Of a DNA stretch of 64,000 bases, positions 20,701-30,700 are shown one piece after another. Position numbers and translations under genes: made by a program. Under the pieces are notes generated by a model. It searched no databases. It had not been told where the DNA came from and was given only the letters and a program-made list of their open reading frames with translations. The DNA is taken from assembly GCF_043424415.1 (NCBI RefSeq), contig NZ_JBHWOO010000055.1, positions 15,151 to 79,150 on the forward strand, given 5' to 3'. Source of the stretch: Luteococcus sp043424415 (GTDB lineage Bacteria; Actinomycetota; Actinomycetes; Propionibacteriales; Propionibacteriaceae). The stretch's first letter is position 1. Every line of letters begins with the position of its first letter.

Positions 20701-22247
20701 TCGGCGAGCTCCCCGTAGGTGAGCTTCTCAGCGCCGCACACGATGGCGGGCCGGTCGGGATTCTGGGCGGCCACCGAGGCGATGCGCTCATGCGTCAGCA
20801 GGCCATCTGGCCACGAACGCTCCGGCCCGATCTCCCATGCGCGCAGGGCAGTCTCAGCCGTGTGGTCGGCCAGCGGAACCGCATCGACTAGTGCGGTGGG
20901 GTCGGCCACTGCGTGGGCGACGAATGTGGCGAGATGGTCGCCTAGAAGGGCGATCGTCTCATGGTCGAACAGATCCGCGTTGTACTCGAAGCGGCCGGAG
21001 AGAGCCTCCTCGTCGAAGACCTGGAGTTCGATGTCGAAGCGCGCGGCACGGCTAGCCACTTCCACATCGTGGAAGGCGGCTCCGGCGGCCTCGAGCTTTG
21101 GCATGGGAATGTTCTGGTAGATGAAGGACACCTGGAAGACGGGAGTGCGGGAGGCGTCTCGAACCGGGGCCAGGTCTTCGACCAGCCGCTCGAACGGTAG
21201 GTCCTGGTGACCGAACGCGCCCAGGGCGGACTGACGGGCCTGAACCAGGGCATCGGCGTAGGTCGTCGTCTCGTCGAACTGGAACCGCATGGCCAGCATG
21301 TTGACAAAGTAGCCGATCGTCCCGGCAATCTCAGGACGGTCCCGGTTGGCGGCCGGCACACCCACCACAACATCATCAGCGCCGCTGTAGCGGTGCATGA
21401 GAGTGGCGAAGGCTGCCAACAGAGCCATAAAAGGCGTGACTCCGTAGGTCTTGGCCATCGCGCGCAAGGCAGACATCTGGGCCTTGTCCAGAGCGAACGG
21501 GACCGAGCCACCGCGATTGGTCTGGACCGCGGTGCGAGGACGATCGGTGGGGAGCTCTAGCGCGGCTGGGATGCCCGCAAGCGCAGTGCTCCAGTACTCC
21601 AGGTCGCCCTCGAATGCACCCTCGGCCATCTTCGTGGCCTGCCACTGGGAGTAATCGACGTACTGAAGCCTTGGCGGGGTCAGAACCGGATTGTCGCCCA
21701 GTCGCAGGCAACGGTATGTCTCCAGCAACTCCTGCACCATCAAGGCCGTCGACCACAGGTCGGCAACGATGTGATGCACCGTGATGAGCAGAACGTGCTC
21801 CTGTGCGGTCAGACGCAAGCAGCGCATGCGCAGGAGAGGACCGCGGGACAGGTCAAAGGGACGCGCGAACTCCTGCGAGGCCACCGCGATGAGCGCATCG
21901 TCGTCGAGTAGCTCCGGAGCGTCAACCAGTTCGACCTCAGGTGTCAGACTCTCGTGGACGACCTGCAGGGGCACCCCGTCGCTGGCCTCGAAAGTGGTGC
22001 GCAAGGCCTCGTGACGCGTGACGATGCCTTCCACCGCCATGCGCCAGCACTCCGGGTCGAAGTCGCCGGTCACGCGGAGAGCTCGAGACAGGTTGTAGGA
22101 GGTATCTCCTCCCTTGAGCTGATCGAGGAACCAGATCCGCTGCTGCTGGATCGAGGTGGGGAAGAGTCGCCTCGGCCGCTGCCGTAGTCGCTGCGCCAGC
22201 AGGGCTCGCTTCTCCTCGACCGTCAGGCTGGAGGGATCGCTGCTCAT
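17766..22247 (-). CDS. NRPS-2: C-A(Gly-like)-N-MT-T module
   Basis: A 1493-residue synthetase. C domain: HHIVADL near residue 157. A domain: YTSGSTGQPKG; FDIAGLE near 678, QATP, VGGEA and NMYGPTETTIW give the code DILQLGMIWK, close to the glycine code DILQLGLIWK. An S-adenosylmethionine methyltransferase domain (VLEIGGGTG near 998) is inserted between A8 and A10, the normal place for an N-methyltransferase. The A domain then resumes with NGKIDR, and the T domain has GGHSL near 1420. The expected unit is N-methylglycine (sarcosine). The N-terminal helix (LTVEEKRALLAQRLRQ) and the acidic C-terminal tail (MSDEEIAAQLGGAED) look like docking elements. It begins 12 nt after PKS-B. Substrate reading is by eye and needs a predictor. 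Confidence 0.93.
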   Translation of the reverse strand: MSSDPSSLTVEEKRALLAQRLRQRPRRLFPTSIQQQRIWFLDQLKGGDTSYNLSRALRVTGDFDPECWRMAVEGIVTRHEALRTTFEASDGVPLQVVHESLTPEVELVDAPELLDDDALIAVASQEFARPFDLSRGPLLRMRCLRLTAQEHVLLITVHHIVADLWSTALMVQELLETYRCLRLGDNPVLTPPRLQYVDYSQWQATKMAEGAFEGDLEYWSTALAGIPAALELPTDRPRTAVQTNRGGSVPFALDKAQMSALRAMAKTYGVTPFMALLAAFATLMHRYSGADDVVVGVPAANRDRPEIAGTIGYFVNMLAMRFQFDETTTYADALVQARQSALGAFGHQDLPFERLVEDLAPVRDASRTPVFQVSFIYQNIPMPKLEAAGAAFHDVEVASRAARFDIELQVFDEEALSGRFEYNADLFDHETIALLGDHLATFVAHAVADPTALVDAVPLADHTAETALRAWEIGPERSWPDGLLTHERIASVAAQNPDRPAIVCGAEKLTYGELAEQSARAATVLAARGVRRGDRVAVCMQRGPALIAALLAVMQVGAAYVPMDPEFPAARITFMLQDAAPAVVISERVVTEQLGLHAFKGLLLWEDLAQEVTTAPAPVVTVAPSDAVYVIYTSGSTGQPKGVEIPHRALDNFLRSMQERPGLSDDDVLLAVTTISFDIAGLEVFLPLVSGARIILATRNEAIDGTSLRQLINEHQVTAMQATPLSWQMLLEAGWAPERPFKALVGGEALSVTLATSLLDLGVDLWNMYGPTETTIWSSVAHVGRDLIHLGEPIANTSLRVLDQELRRLPVGVPGELWIGGDGVANGYVDRPELTAERFVADPFLDGGRLYRTGDLVRRRHDGRLEFLGRTDHQVKIHGHRIELGEIERVLESHREVGRAVVIVRDDDSSGDRLVAYLSPTDETSSNGTQEWTHEVERWREVWDTTYLQASESDSVVDDNLAGWRSALTGEAIEREVMARWADETASTIMELHPSRVLEIGGGTGLILSRVAPQVERYWAIDTSATAVASLQARAEALGVVDSVRVERLAAHQVDQLPPQQFDLVVINSVAQYFPDERYLRAVIDAALARLLPGGVLFMGDVRSLPLLSTFHADAALRRTEPSVAASALVQITDRAVTEDSELVIDPHLFTQLADERDDVAAVHVLAKRSADQTDMTRYRYDVTIHCGEVTPVAAKTYAWEAAAGGLNSVREWLAGTDDCVVVLDIPNRRVAQVSATLAAAEKAGGATLAEVLREVSEMSVPDPSEIVRAVEDAGFAAHLEMRAHGADGNFSLVARRRGVDGEPLCGFPTLPDGPRPARLVNAVARRRLAMALPDIRGGLWETLPAYMVPSAFVIQDPFPMTPNGKIDRGALPPPGHIAQTEFVPPRTPLEAVIAGIWCDVLGIERVGVTDNFFDLGGHSLLSTRVMVRMRETFDIDVPLHRLFTEPTVEGLAAAVLDTAPDPSLVERTAELVVELSAMSDEEIAAQLGGAED

Positions 22248-22259
22248 GTTCTGATCTCC

Positions 22260-25200
22260 TTAGACGTTGCCATCAGCGGCCAGAAGCGAGAGGTAGGCGT
22301 CTAGCTCTCCCTCGTCCATCTGCTCGATCGCCTCAAGATCGACCTCCTCCGTGCGGGAGACGGCCTTGATCTCCTCGCGCTGGGGCGCCGCACCGTCGCC
22401 GGAGGGATGGAGCAGCTCGGCCATGCGCGCAACAGTCGGGGACTCGTAAAAATTAGCGATGTCCATCTCCATTGCGAGGCGCTGCTTGATGCGCGTGACG
22501 ATCTGCACGGCAGCCAGCGAGTGCCCCCCTAGTTCAAAGAAGTCGTCATTCACGCCCACATCCTCAATGCCAAGCAGATCCGCCCAGATGGCCGCCACTG
22601 ACGCCTCCAAGGGGGTGCGAGGCGCGGCGAACTCCGTCGCCAGTGGTGGGCGCGGATGCTTCGTTGTGGGGCCGGAGATCTGCTCCTGCAGCATCGATGG
22701 TGTCAGTCGGGAGGCCAACTCTCGACGGTCCTCGAAGTCGTCGTCTACGACCAGGACGTGGGGCGGGAGTACTCGCAGCGAGAGCAGCCTCTCAAAGGCT
22801 TCCAGCATGTCCTGCTCGGTGTGGCCAACCATGAGCATGTCGAGCTGAGAGTCGGTGGGGCGCACGTCTTCGGCGGAGACCACTCGCTCCAGCTCACCGG
22901 CAATGTGCTCCTGCAGCGCCGCGATGTCCCTGACGACCCGGACGGTGTAACCCTCGATCTCCACCAGGACACGACCATGAGGATCGAGAATCTCCAGGTC
23001 CGTTGACAGGGTTTCGGCTCCGTCCTGGGTCACGGCCCCCTTTGGACGGGTGTGGACAACGACCTCGCTGGTGAGCGGATGGCGGTAGCGCAGTGTGCGG
23101 TAGCTCAACGGCAGGTAGTTGGGGTCCTTGGCATCCATCCGGAACACGCCCACGGCGATGTCCAGGAGCGCTGGGTGCAGGGGGAAGAGTGTGACGTCGT
23201 CACGAAACTCGTCGTCGAGGGCGAGCGTGGCGAAGGTGTGCCCCTCGGCGAGTTCAAGCCGACGGAGCACGTGCCAGCGCGGCCCGATCGCAAACTTCAA
23301 GGGCCCTTCTGTCCACTGCTCGGCCTGGGCGCGATCGAAGACCGACTGCTCGTCATGGAAGTCCTCGCGAACGGGATGGGCCCGTCGAAGTGCGTCGAGG
23401 TCCTGCGGAGCGACCTCGGAAGGGGCCTCCCAGGTCACCCTTCCAGTCGCATTGTCCTGCCAGGTGTGGTCGGCTGGGTTCTGGCTGCGAACGGTAAAGA
23501 ACTCACCTTCGGGCGCAGTCTCGATGACAACACTCAGGGTGCGCTCCTGCCCGTCGGGCACGAACGCCGGGGATAGGAAGAGGATGTCCGACAAGACCAT
23601 GGTGCGTCCTTGGGCACGGCCTGCCAGAGCGCCGCGGACCAGCTCGATATACGCGGTGCCCGGCACAAGACCGCTGCCCAGGAGCCTGTGATCGTCCACG
23701 AACCAGCTCTGGGCTGTCGAGATGGTGCAGGTAAAGGTTTCCCGCTCGGGGGCGGCGGAGACGCGCCTGAGCATGGGGTGCCCGATATCTCCGCCGACGG
23801 AGTGGTCAGTGTGGGCTGCCATGCCCACTCCCTCCCACCTGCTCCAGCCGATTGAGGTGGCGCTGAGGCCCTCGCTGCGCAGCGAGGAAGCACGCGCATC
23901 GAGGTAGGCATTGGCAGCGGCATAGTCGCTCTGGCCAAATCCGCCGAGGATTGAGTTGACCGACGAGCAGAGCAGGAATGGGCCGACGTCGTGGCCGTGA
24001 AGAGCCTGCGCCAGAGCCTCCGTCCCCTCGACCTTCGGGCCGAGGATGGCGGTGACGTCGTCGAGATTCTTCGAAGCCAGCAGCCCGGCGCCAGGCAGTC
24101 CTGCGGCGTGCACCACCATGTCGAGACGGTGACCGCGGCTCGCGAGTTCCGCCACGACCTTTCGCACGGTGTCGGCATCGGTGATGTCGACGGTACGAAC
24201 CTCGATGCGCGCTCCTAGTTCCTCGAGCTCCCTCACCAGTTCGATCTTGCGGCGCACCAGGTCCTCGCTTGCGCGCGTGGCCAGGGTCGCGTCGTGGTCA
24301 TCGCGAGGTGGCATCTCCGAGCGCTGTAGCAGCACGATTGTGCTTCCTTGGGTGCGTTCGGCGATCCTGCGTGCGATCGCACTGCCGACCCCGCCCAGGC
24401 CGCCGGTGACGACATAGAGGCCACCGTCTACCAGACGGGACTCCCCCGCAACGTCGGGAAGGGTCTCGAAGCTCCGGATCCACGCATGGGCGCCTCGGAT
24501 CGCTACGTCCTGGTCCACGCCCATTGCGAGAGTCTCATGCAGCACGTCCGCCACGGCCTCCGGCAGGTCCGCGAGGGTGCTGTCCAGATCGACCACCCGC
24601 GTGGAGAGACCTTCGATCTCCTGGCTCAAGACCGCGCACAGTGCCGCCGGCAGGGCTGCGTCGGCATGGACCTCCTCAGTGCCCAGAACCTCGTGAGCGC
24701 CGCGCACGATGACGGTGAGCGCGGTGCCCTCGCTTGGGGGCACCAGCGCGAGGTGCTGGCCGAGGGCCAGCAGGTGCTGGTAGGCCTCCCGGCCGTCGCG
24801 GGTGCCGGTTGCGGCAACGATGTGCAGCGCTGCTGAGGATGGCTCGCTCGGCTCGACCGTGGCGAGCACCTCGGCCCACGCAGTGTCCTGAGTGGGGATC
24901 ACTGTCGAGATCGGGTCCTCTGCAGGAAGCAGGGACCGCAGCGTATCGGCCTGGCGCTCGTCCGAGACGAGAAGGAGCCATGTTCGGTGTGCCGCCTCTG
25001 ACCCGGATGATGCCAGCCGGTGCCAGGTCGGAACGAGCAGCGACGGGCCTGTGGGGCGTCGCCTCTCAGGTTGCTTGGCGGCGGCGACGGGATCAATCCA
25101 GTGACGTTCCCGCTGGAAGGGATACGCCGGGAGAGCGACGTGCTCTGTCGCGTTGGGAACAAGAAGGTTCTCGTCGTCGACGACGCCAGCCGCCCACAGC

Positions 25201-27725
25201 GTCCCCAGGGCGGTCGCCATCTGGACACGGTCCGTGCCGACGCGCCGTGGCTGCGGGAGGGTGGACACGGCCACACGGGACGGGGTCCAAGACGCGTGGT
25301 AGCTGATCAGCGTCGAGAGTGAACGACCAGGTCCGACCTCCACGAACACCGTAGCTGGGTCTGCGAGGAGCGCATCCACAGCATTCGAGAAGCGCACCGT
25401 CCGTCGGAGGTGCTGACCCCAGTAGACAGGATCCGTTGCCTGCTCTGAGGTGAGAACCTGTCCCGTCACGTTTGAGTAAAGAGTTATCGACGGCGCGTGC
25501 AGATCCACGCCAGTAGCCACCTGTGCCAAACGCTCGATGGCGGGGTCCATGCTGGCGGAATGGAACCCATGAGACGTCTTGAGTGGGGAGCACACGATGC
25601 CATCTGCACGCATTCGCTCAGCCAGTGCCGCGATCGAGTCGTGCGAGCCCGACAGACTGCAGAAACCGGTCGAGTTCACCGCCGCGATCTCGATGCCCTC
25701 ACCGAGGTACGGCGCAACGTCGGCCTCGCCGAGTTGGACAGAGAGCATCGCACCGGCCCTCATCTCCGAGACGATCCGGCCGCGGGCTGCGACCAGCAGC
25801 ACAGCGTCATCGAGACTGAGTACCCCGCCCACGCAGGCGGCGACATACTCTCCGATGCTGTGGCCGATCATGGCCTTGGGGACGACGCCGTGATCGATCA
25901 ACCACGTCGCGAGGCAGTACTCGATCATGAACAGGGCTGGCTGTGTGTACTGCGTCTGTCCCAGCAGTTCGGCGCGCTCCTCGCCATCATGCAGGACCAG
26001 TTCCAGCAGATCGACTCCCAGCTGTACTCGGAAAAGTTCGCCGCAGCGATCCAGTCGAGCGGCGAAGTCTGCGTCGTGCGCGTAGAAATCGGCCGCCATC
26101 CCCGGATATTGGGCCCCTTGACCGGGGAAGACGAAGGCGACCTTGGCGCGCTTGTCTGCAGTGATGACGTCGTCGACGCTCAACCGACGAAGCGCGAGTA
26201 GTGCACCGTCCCTGCCCGTGGCCGAGACAGCGACGCGGCGCTCCAACCATGTGCGCCCGCGCAGGAGCGAGCTGGCCACGGTTGCCAACGCCAGTTCAGT
26301 GTGGGCCTCTAAGTGATCGGCCAGGCTGTTCGCCGCCTCCAAAACCGCCACAGGAGTGCGCCCCGACAGTGCCAGACAGAACGGCGCATCATCGTCGGCG
26401 GTGGCCTTGTCGGCTGGCCGCTGAGGGGCCTCCTCGAGCACCAGATGAACATTTGTTCCTCCGATGCCGAAGGACGAGACGCCAGCCCGACGCGGGCCGC
26501 CCGAGGTGTCCCACGGGCGAGTGGAGTCGATGATCGTGAACGGACTGCCGACCAGGGACAGCTCGGGATTCGGCTCGGAGAAGTCCAGTGTGGGAACCAT
26601 TTCCCCGTGCTCGAGCATCAGGACGGTCTTGATGAGGCCCGGAATGCCCGCGGCAGCGTCGAGGTGCCCCACGCTCGACTTCGCAGAGCCGAGTCCGCAG
26701 AAGCCCTCGTCGTCGGTGCCCGCTCTGAACGCCTGGGTAAGGGCAGCGACCTCGATGGGGTCGCCCAGACGGGTACCCGTGCCGTGCGCTTCCACGTAGC
26801 CGATGCTGCGCGCGTCTACCTCGGCGATATCGAGCGCCTCCATGATCACCGCCTGCTGCCCGGACACGCTGGGGGCGGTGTACCCGACCTTGTCGTCGCC
26901 GTCGTTGTTGAGGGCGCTCCCGCGGATCACGGCCCGCACGTGGGTCTGCGCGTCGACCTCTTCCATGCGCCGCAGCACGACGAGACCCACGCCGTTGCCG
27001 GGCACCGTACCCGCCGCATCTTTGTCGAACGCGCGGCAGTGCCCGTCGGGGGAAGTGATCGACCCCTCCTGGTAGGGGTATCCGTCTCGAAGTGGGGCGG
27101 TGACCGCCGCCGCACCGGCAAGGGCGACGTCGCACTCGCCGTCGAGCAGGCTCTGGCACGCAAAGTGCACTGCGGTGAGCGCGCTGGAGCAGGCGGTTTG
27201 CACGGTGACGGCGGGACCGGTCAGGCCCAGCTTGTAGGCGGTGCGGGTGGCGAGAAAGTCCTTGTCGCTGGCCTGGAGTACCTGATACCGACCAAAGGAG
27301 TCCAAGAGGTCGTGGTTAGTGAGCAGGTTGTTCAAGAGGTAGGTGTTGGTGCCTGCGGCTCCGAAGACGCCGATGCGACCCTCGAAGCGGCTCGGAACAA
27401 TCCCCGCGTCCTCAAGCGCCTCCCACGCGCACTCAAGAAAGACTCGCTGCTGAGGGTCGATGACATCGGCCTCACGCGGAGAATACCCGAAGAAGTGCGC
27501 GTCGAAGGCGTCGGCACCTGCGAGGTAGCCCTTCACCGGCACAAAGCCCTCGGCGGCGAGGTCCTCGGGGTTCCCTCCGTCGGCAAGCAGCTCGTCCGTG
27601 GTGAACCGGGTGAGCCCTGAGCGCCCGTCCCGCAGATTCGTCCAGTACTCGTCGACGGAAGCAGCTCCAGGCAGGTGCGCTGCCATGCCAATGATGGCGA
27701 TGTGGTGGGACGGGTCAGTGTTCAC
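22260..27725 (-). CDS. PKS-B: type I PKS module KS-AT-KR-DH-ACP
   Basis: A malonyl-type extender module that should reduce and dehydrate the chain received from NRPS-1. I chose the GTG at 27725 (AGAGGG 6 nt upstream, 11-nt overlap with the NRPS-1 stop, KS begins at once), giving 1821 residues; the frame also runs upstream to 27869. KS Cys 179 (TACSSA) and HGTGT are present. AT has GHSIGE (Ser 623) and SHGFHS, close to the malonyl HAFH type. KR has TGGLGGVG near 1107 and SDYAAAN near 1267. DH follows KR, an unusual order for a cis-AT module: HRLLGSGLVPG is intact, but the second motif reads LLDIAVG, with Gly where Gln or His is usual. ACP Ser is 1736 (GGHSL). The C-terminal tail is acidic. If DH works, NRPS-1 plus PKS-B give a vinylogous amino acid; if not, a beta-hydroxy-gamma-amino acid. 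Confidence 0.93.
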   Translation of the reverse strand: MNTDPSHHIAIIGMAAHLPGAASVDEYWTNLRDGRSGLTRFTTDELLADGGNPEDLAAEGFVPVKGYLAGADAFDAHFFGYSPREADVIDPQQRVFLECAWEALEDAGIVPSRFEGRIGVFGAAGTNTYLLNNLLTNHDLLDSFGRYQVLQASDKDFLATRTAYKLGLTGPAVTVQTACSSALTAVHFACQSLLDGECDVALAGAAAVTAPLRDGYPYQEGSITSPDGHCRAFDKDAAGTVPGNGVGLVVLRRMEEVDAQTHVRAVIRGSALNNDGDDKVGYTAPSVSGQQAVIMEALDIAEVDARSIGYVEAHGTGTRLGDPIEVAALTQAFRAGTDDEGFCGLGSAKSSVGHLDAAAGIPGLIKTVLMLEHGEMVPTLDFSEPNPELSLVGSPFTIIDSTRPWDTSGGPRRAGVSSFGIGGTNVHLVLEEAPQRPADKATADDDAPFCLALSGRTPVAVLEAANSLADHLEAHTELALATVASSLLRGRTWLERRVAVSATGRDGALLALRRLSVDDVITADKRAKVAFVFPGQGAQYPGMAADFYAHDADFAARLDRCGELFRVQLGVDLLELVLHDGEERAELLGQTQYTQPALFMIEYCLATWLIDHGVVPKAMIGHSIGEYVAACVGGVLSLDDAVLLVAARGRIVSEMRAGAMLSVQLGEADVAPYLGEGIEIAAVNSTGFCSLSGSHDSIAALAERMRADGIVCSPLKTSHGFHSASMDPAIERLAQVATGVDLHAPSITLYSNVTGQVLTSEQATDPVYWGQHLRRTVRFSNAVDALLADPATVFVEVGPGRSLSTLISYHASWTPSRVAVSTLPQPRRVGTDRVQMATALGTLWAAGVVDDENLLVPNATEHVALPAYPFQRERHWIDPVAAAKQPERRRPTGPSLLVPTWHRLASSGSEAAHRTWLLLVSDERQADTLRSLLPAEDPISTVIPTQDTAWAEVLATVEPSEPSSAALHIVAATGTRDGREAYQHLLALGQHLALVPPSEGTALTVIVRGAHEVLGTEEVHADAALPAALCAVLSQEIEGLSTRVVDLDSTLADLPEAVADVLHETLAMGVDQDVAIRGAHAWIRSFETLPDVAGESRLVDGGLYVVTGGLGGVGSAIARRIAERTQGSTIVLLQRSEMPPRDDHDATLATRASEDLVRRKIELVRELEELGARIEVRTVDITDADTVRKVVAELASRGHRLDMVVHAAGLPGAGLLASKNLDDVTAILGPKVEGTEALAQALHGHDVGPFLLCSSVNSILGGFGQSDYAAANAYLDARASSLRSEGLSATSIGWSRWEGVGMAAHTDHSVGGDIGHPMLRRVSAAPERETFTCTISTAQSWFVDDHRLLGSGLVPGTAYIELVRGALAGRAQGRTMVLSDILFLSPAFVPDGQERTLSVVIETAPEGEFFTVRSQNPADHTWQDNATGRVTWEAPSEVAPQDLDALRRAHPVREDFHDEQSVFDRAQAEQWTEGPLKFAIGPRWHVLRRLELAEGHTFATLALDDEFRDDVTLFPLHPALLDIAVGVFRMDAKDPNYLPLSYRTLRYRHPLTSEVVVHTRPKGAVTQDGAETLSTDLEILDPHGRVLVEIEGYTVRVVRDIAALQEHIAGELERVVSAEDVRPTDSQLDMLMVGHTEQDMLEAFERLLSLRVLPPHVLVVDDDFEDRRELASRLTPSMLQEQISGPTTKHPRPPLATEFAAPRTPLEASVAAIWADLLGIEDVGVNDDFFELGGHSLAAVQIVTRIKQRLAMEMDIANFYESPTVARMAELLHPSGDGAAPQREEIKAVSRTEEVDLEAIEQMDEGELDAYLSLLAADGNV

Positions 27726-30700
27726 GGTGGTCCCTCTCAGGAGTGGACTGGCGGCGCTGGGATGCACCACGACGACGATGGGCAAGCTCGCGACGCTTCT
27801 CAGCTCGATCGTGAGTCTGCGTCGCGACGGAAGTGGTGGCGGCGGCCCCGCCGGCGAGGTACTGGGCAAGGGAGGAGACGGTGGGGCGCTGGAACAGGTC
27901 CACCAGCGAGACCGCGTGACCTTGATCCGCGAGCCTGCGCTGGACCTCTGCCAGCAGGAGGGAGTGACCGCCCCGATCGAAAAAGTTGTCGTCCCGGCCC
28001 ACGCTGTCCACCCCGAGGACGTCAGCCCAGATCGTGGCGATTGTCACCTCGAACTCGGAGGCAGGGGCGACATAGGCCGTTGCGGTGATCTCGGTCTCCG
28101 AGGGCGCTGGCAGACGTCGGCGGTCCACCTTGCCGTTCGCGGTTAGCGGCAAGGCGTCCAAGATCTCGACATAGCGCGGAACCATGTACTCGGGCAGGGC
28201 ACTCTTCAGCGCCGCGATCACGAGCGCGGCGTCGATCTGAGCATCTCGATGGGGTACCACGTAGGCAACCAGCCGCACGTCATTGGCGGCCCTCCTCCAT
28301 GGAATGACGACTGCCTCAGCGATTTCGGCCTGCTGGCATAGGTGGTGCTCGATCTCACCGAGTTCCAACCGCTGGCCGCGCAGCTTGATCTGCTGGTCGA
28401 TTCTGCCGAGGAAGTAGAGCACCCCGTCGTCGTCGAATCGCGCGAGATCGCCGGTACGGTACATCCGAGCGGCAGGGTCCTCACTGAAGGGATCGGGCAC
28501 GAAGCGTTCTGCAGTGAGCGCGGGGCGGCCGAGATAGCCCTGGGCCACGTTGCGGCCACCAATCCACAGCTCGCCGGTGACGCCAACTGGGACGGGCTGG
28601 AGCTGGTCGTCAAGGACGTAGATCGACGTGTTCGAGATTGGCCGGCCGATGGGTGTAGGCCCCACGTCTTCGGCGCTGCACCTCCAGTGCGTGACGTCGA
28701 TGGATGCTTCCGTCGGTCCATAGAGGTTGTGTAGATCGGCAGAGGATCGTCGGCACCACTCCTGCCGTAGGTCTGCGGGGAGGGCCTCTCCGCTGCATAC
28801 CACATGCTTCAGAGAGCTGAGCTCCTCCACCCGCTGACTCATCATGGCGCGCAGCATCGAGGGAACGAAGTGGATTGTAGTGACCCCCCATCGCTGGATG
28901 GTAGCGGCCAAGGCTGCGGGATCGCGATGGGCATCCGGCTCGGCGACGACCAGATGCGCCCCGGTCATGAAAGGCCAGAACAGTTCCCAGACCGACACGT
29001 CGAATGTGATGGGAGTCTTGTGCAGCACGACCTCGCCAGCACCGATGCGGAACTGCTGCTGCATCCACTCCAGGCGATTTCGAAGTCCGGCATGAACATT
29101 GACAACACCCTTGGGACGGCCCGTCGAGCCAGAGGTGTAGATCACGTAGACCGGGTCCTCACCCGAGACGGGAGTGCGGACCCGGGTGGGTCCAGGCAGC
29201 TGCGCCAGGAGCTGGCCAGCGTCCACCGTCCAAAACTCCACCGGGTGGCCACAAAAGGACTCGAGGAGGGCATCGTGGGTGATGACGAGGTCCATCCCAG
29301 CGTCCTCGAGTATCTCGGAGACGCGCGTCCGTGGATAGTCCGGATCGATCGGGACGTAGGCTCCGCCAGCTCGGACAACCGCCAGAACGGCGACCAGCAG
29401 CTCCACCGAGCGCGGTAGCGCGACGCCCACCAGGGAGCCGGGACCCACGCCGCGGCCGACCAGTCGTTGCGCCAGCACCTCGGTGGCCCTGTCGAGCTCG
29501 GCATAAGTGAGGGTGGTAGCCCCGAAGGTGAGCGCCGGTGCGTCCGGGGTGGCCCGGGCCTGTGCGTGGAACTGCTCGTGGACCCAACCATGACTTACCG
29601 GCCAGGTTTCTTTGGTGTTATTGAAACCGGTCAGGATCCTGTTGCGCTCCGACTCGCTCAGTAGCGGCACCGCTCCCACGGCCTGCTGGTCGTCGGCCGC
29701 GACGCTCGCGATGGTCTGGGACAGGGCACTGGCGAGACGCGCGATGGCCTCAGGGGAGTACGCGCCGCAGTCATACTCCAGGTATCCGGTCAGCGCGCCG
29801 CCGTCGTGGAAGGCCTGCAGCTCCACGTCGAAGCGAGCGCCTTCGTTGACGAGCTCGATCCGATGGGCAGGGGCTCCGAACAGCTCGGGCATCACGGGCT
29901 CAGGACCGTAGGTCAGACTGACCTGACACAGCGCCTGGCGGCTCAGATCGCGCTCCAGTCCGAGCATGCCCACGACCAGGTCGAAGGGCACGTCAGCGTG
30001 GGCGTGCGCACCCACGCAGGCATCCCGAACCTGGCCGACGAGCTCGGCAAACGTGGCCTCGGGATATAGATGAACAGGGATAGGAACGACGTTGATAAAG
30101 TAGCCGAGCACGTCCTGAAGCTCTGGCCGGCTGCGGACTGAGCTCGGGGCGGCGATGGCGAAGTCACGCTGCCGCGAAAGCCGTCCCATGACCAAGGCGT
30201 AGGCAGCCAGCAGAGTCATGTAGGTGGTCCCGCCGTGTGCTCGGCCCGCAGCAGAAAGGGCGTCCATGACGTCCGCGGGGATAGTGATGGGGTGTTGAGC
30301 GCCGCGAAGCCTGGCGACCTGAGGACGGACTCGATCGGTCGGCAGTTCAAGGACGGGGTCGACCCCCTTCAGGGCCTCACGCCACCAGTCCAGCTGGTCC
30401 TGCCAGGCTTCACCCTCTCGCTGCTTCTGCTGCCACACAGCGAAGTCGCCGTAGTGCACGCTGGAATGGCTCTGCACGTCGAGGCCGTCCCGCAACGCGA
30501 GGTAAGTGTCCGATAACCGCGAGACCAGAAGCCTGGCCGAGATGCGGTCGACGAGGAGGTGGTGCCCGGCGAACACCAGGACGGTGCGGCGTTCCGAGCG
30601 GGCCAGACCGACGCGAAAGGGGACGGCCGAATCGATGTCAGGCGGGGGTTGGCCGAGCAGGCTGTCCGCGAGCCGAGCAACCTTGGCTGTCGTCGCCTCA

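Noticed and set aside
26313..27620. A 435-codon plus-strand frame inside PKS-B
   Set aside because: Antisense to an intact ketosynthase; no recognisable motif or ribosome site.
27726..27869. Longer PKS-B start at 27869
   Set aside because: It would overlap NRPS-1 by 155 nt and adds low-complexity Pro/Ser/Val sequence; GTG 27725 has a ribosome site and starts at the KS domain.
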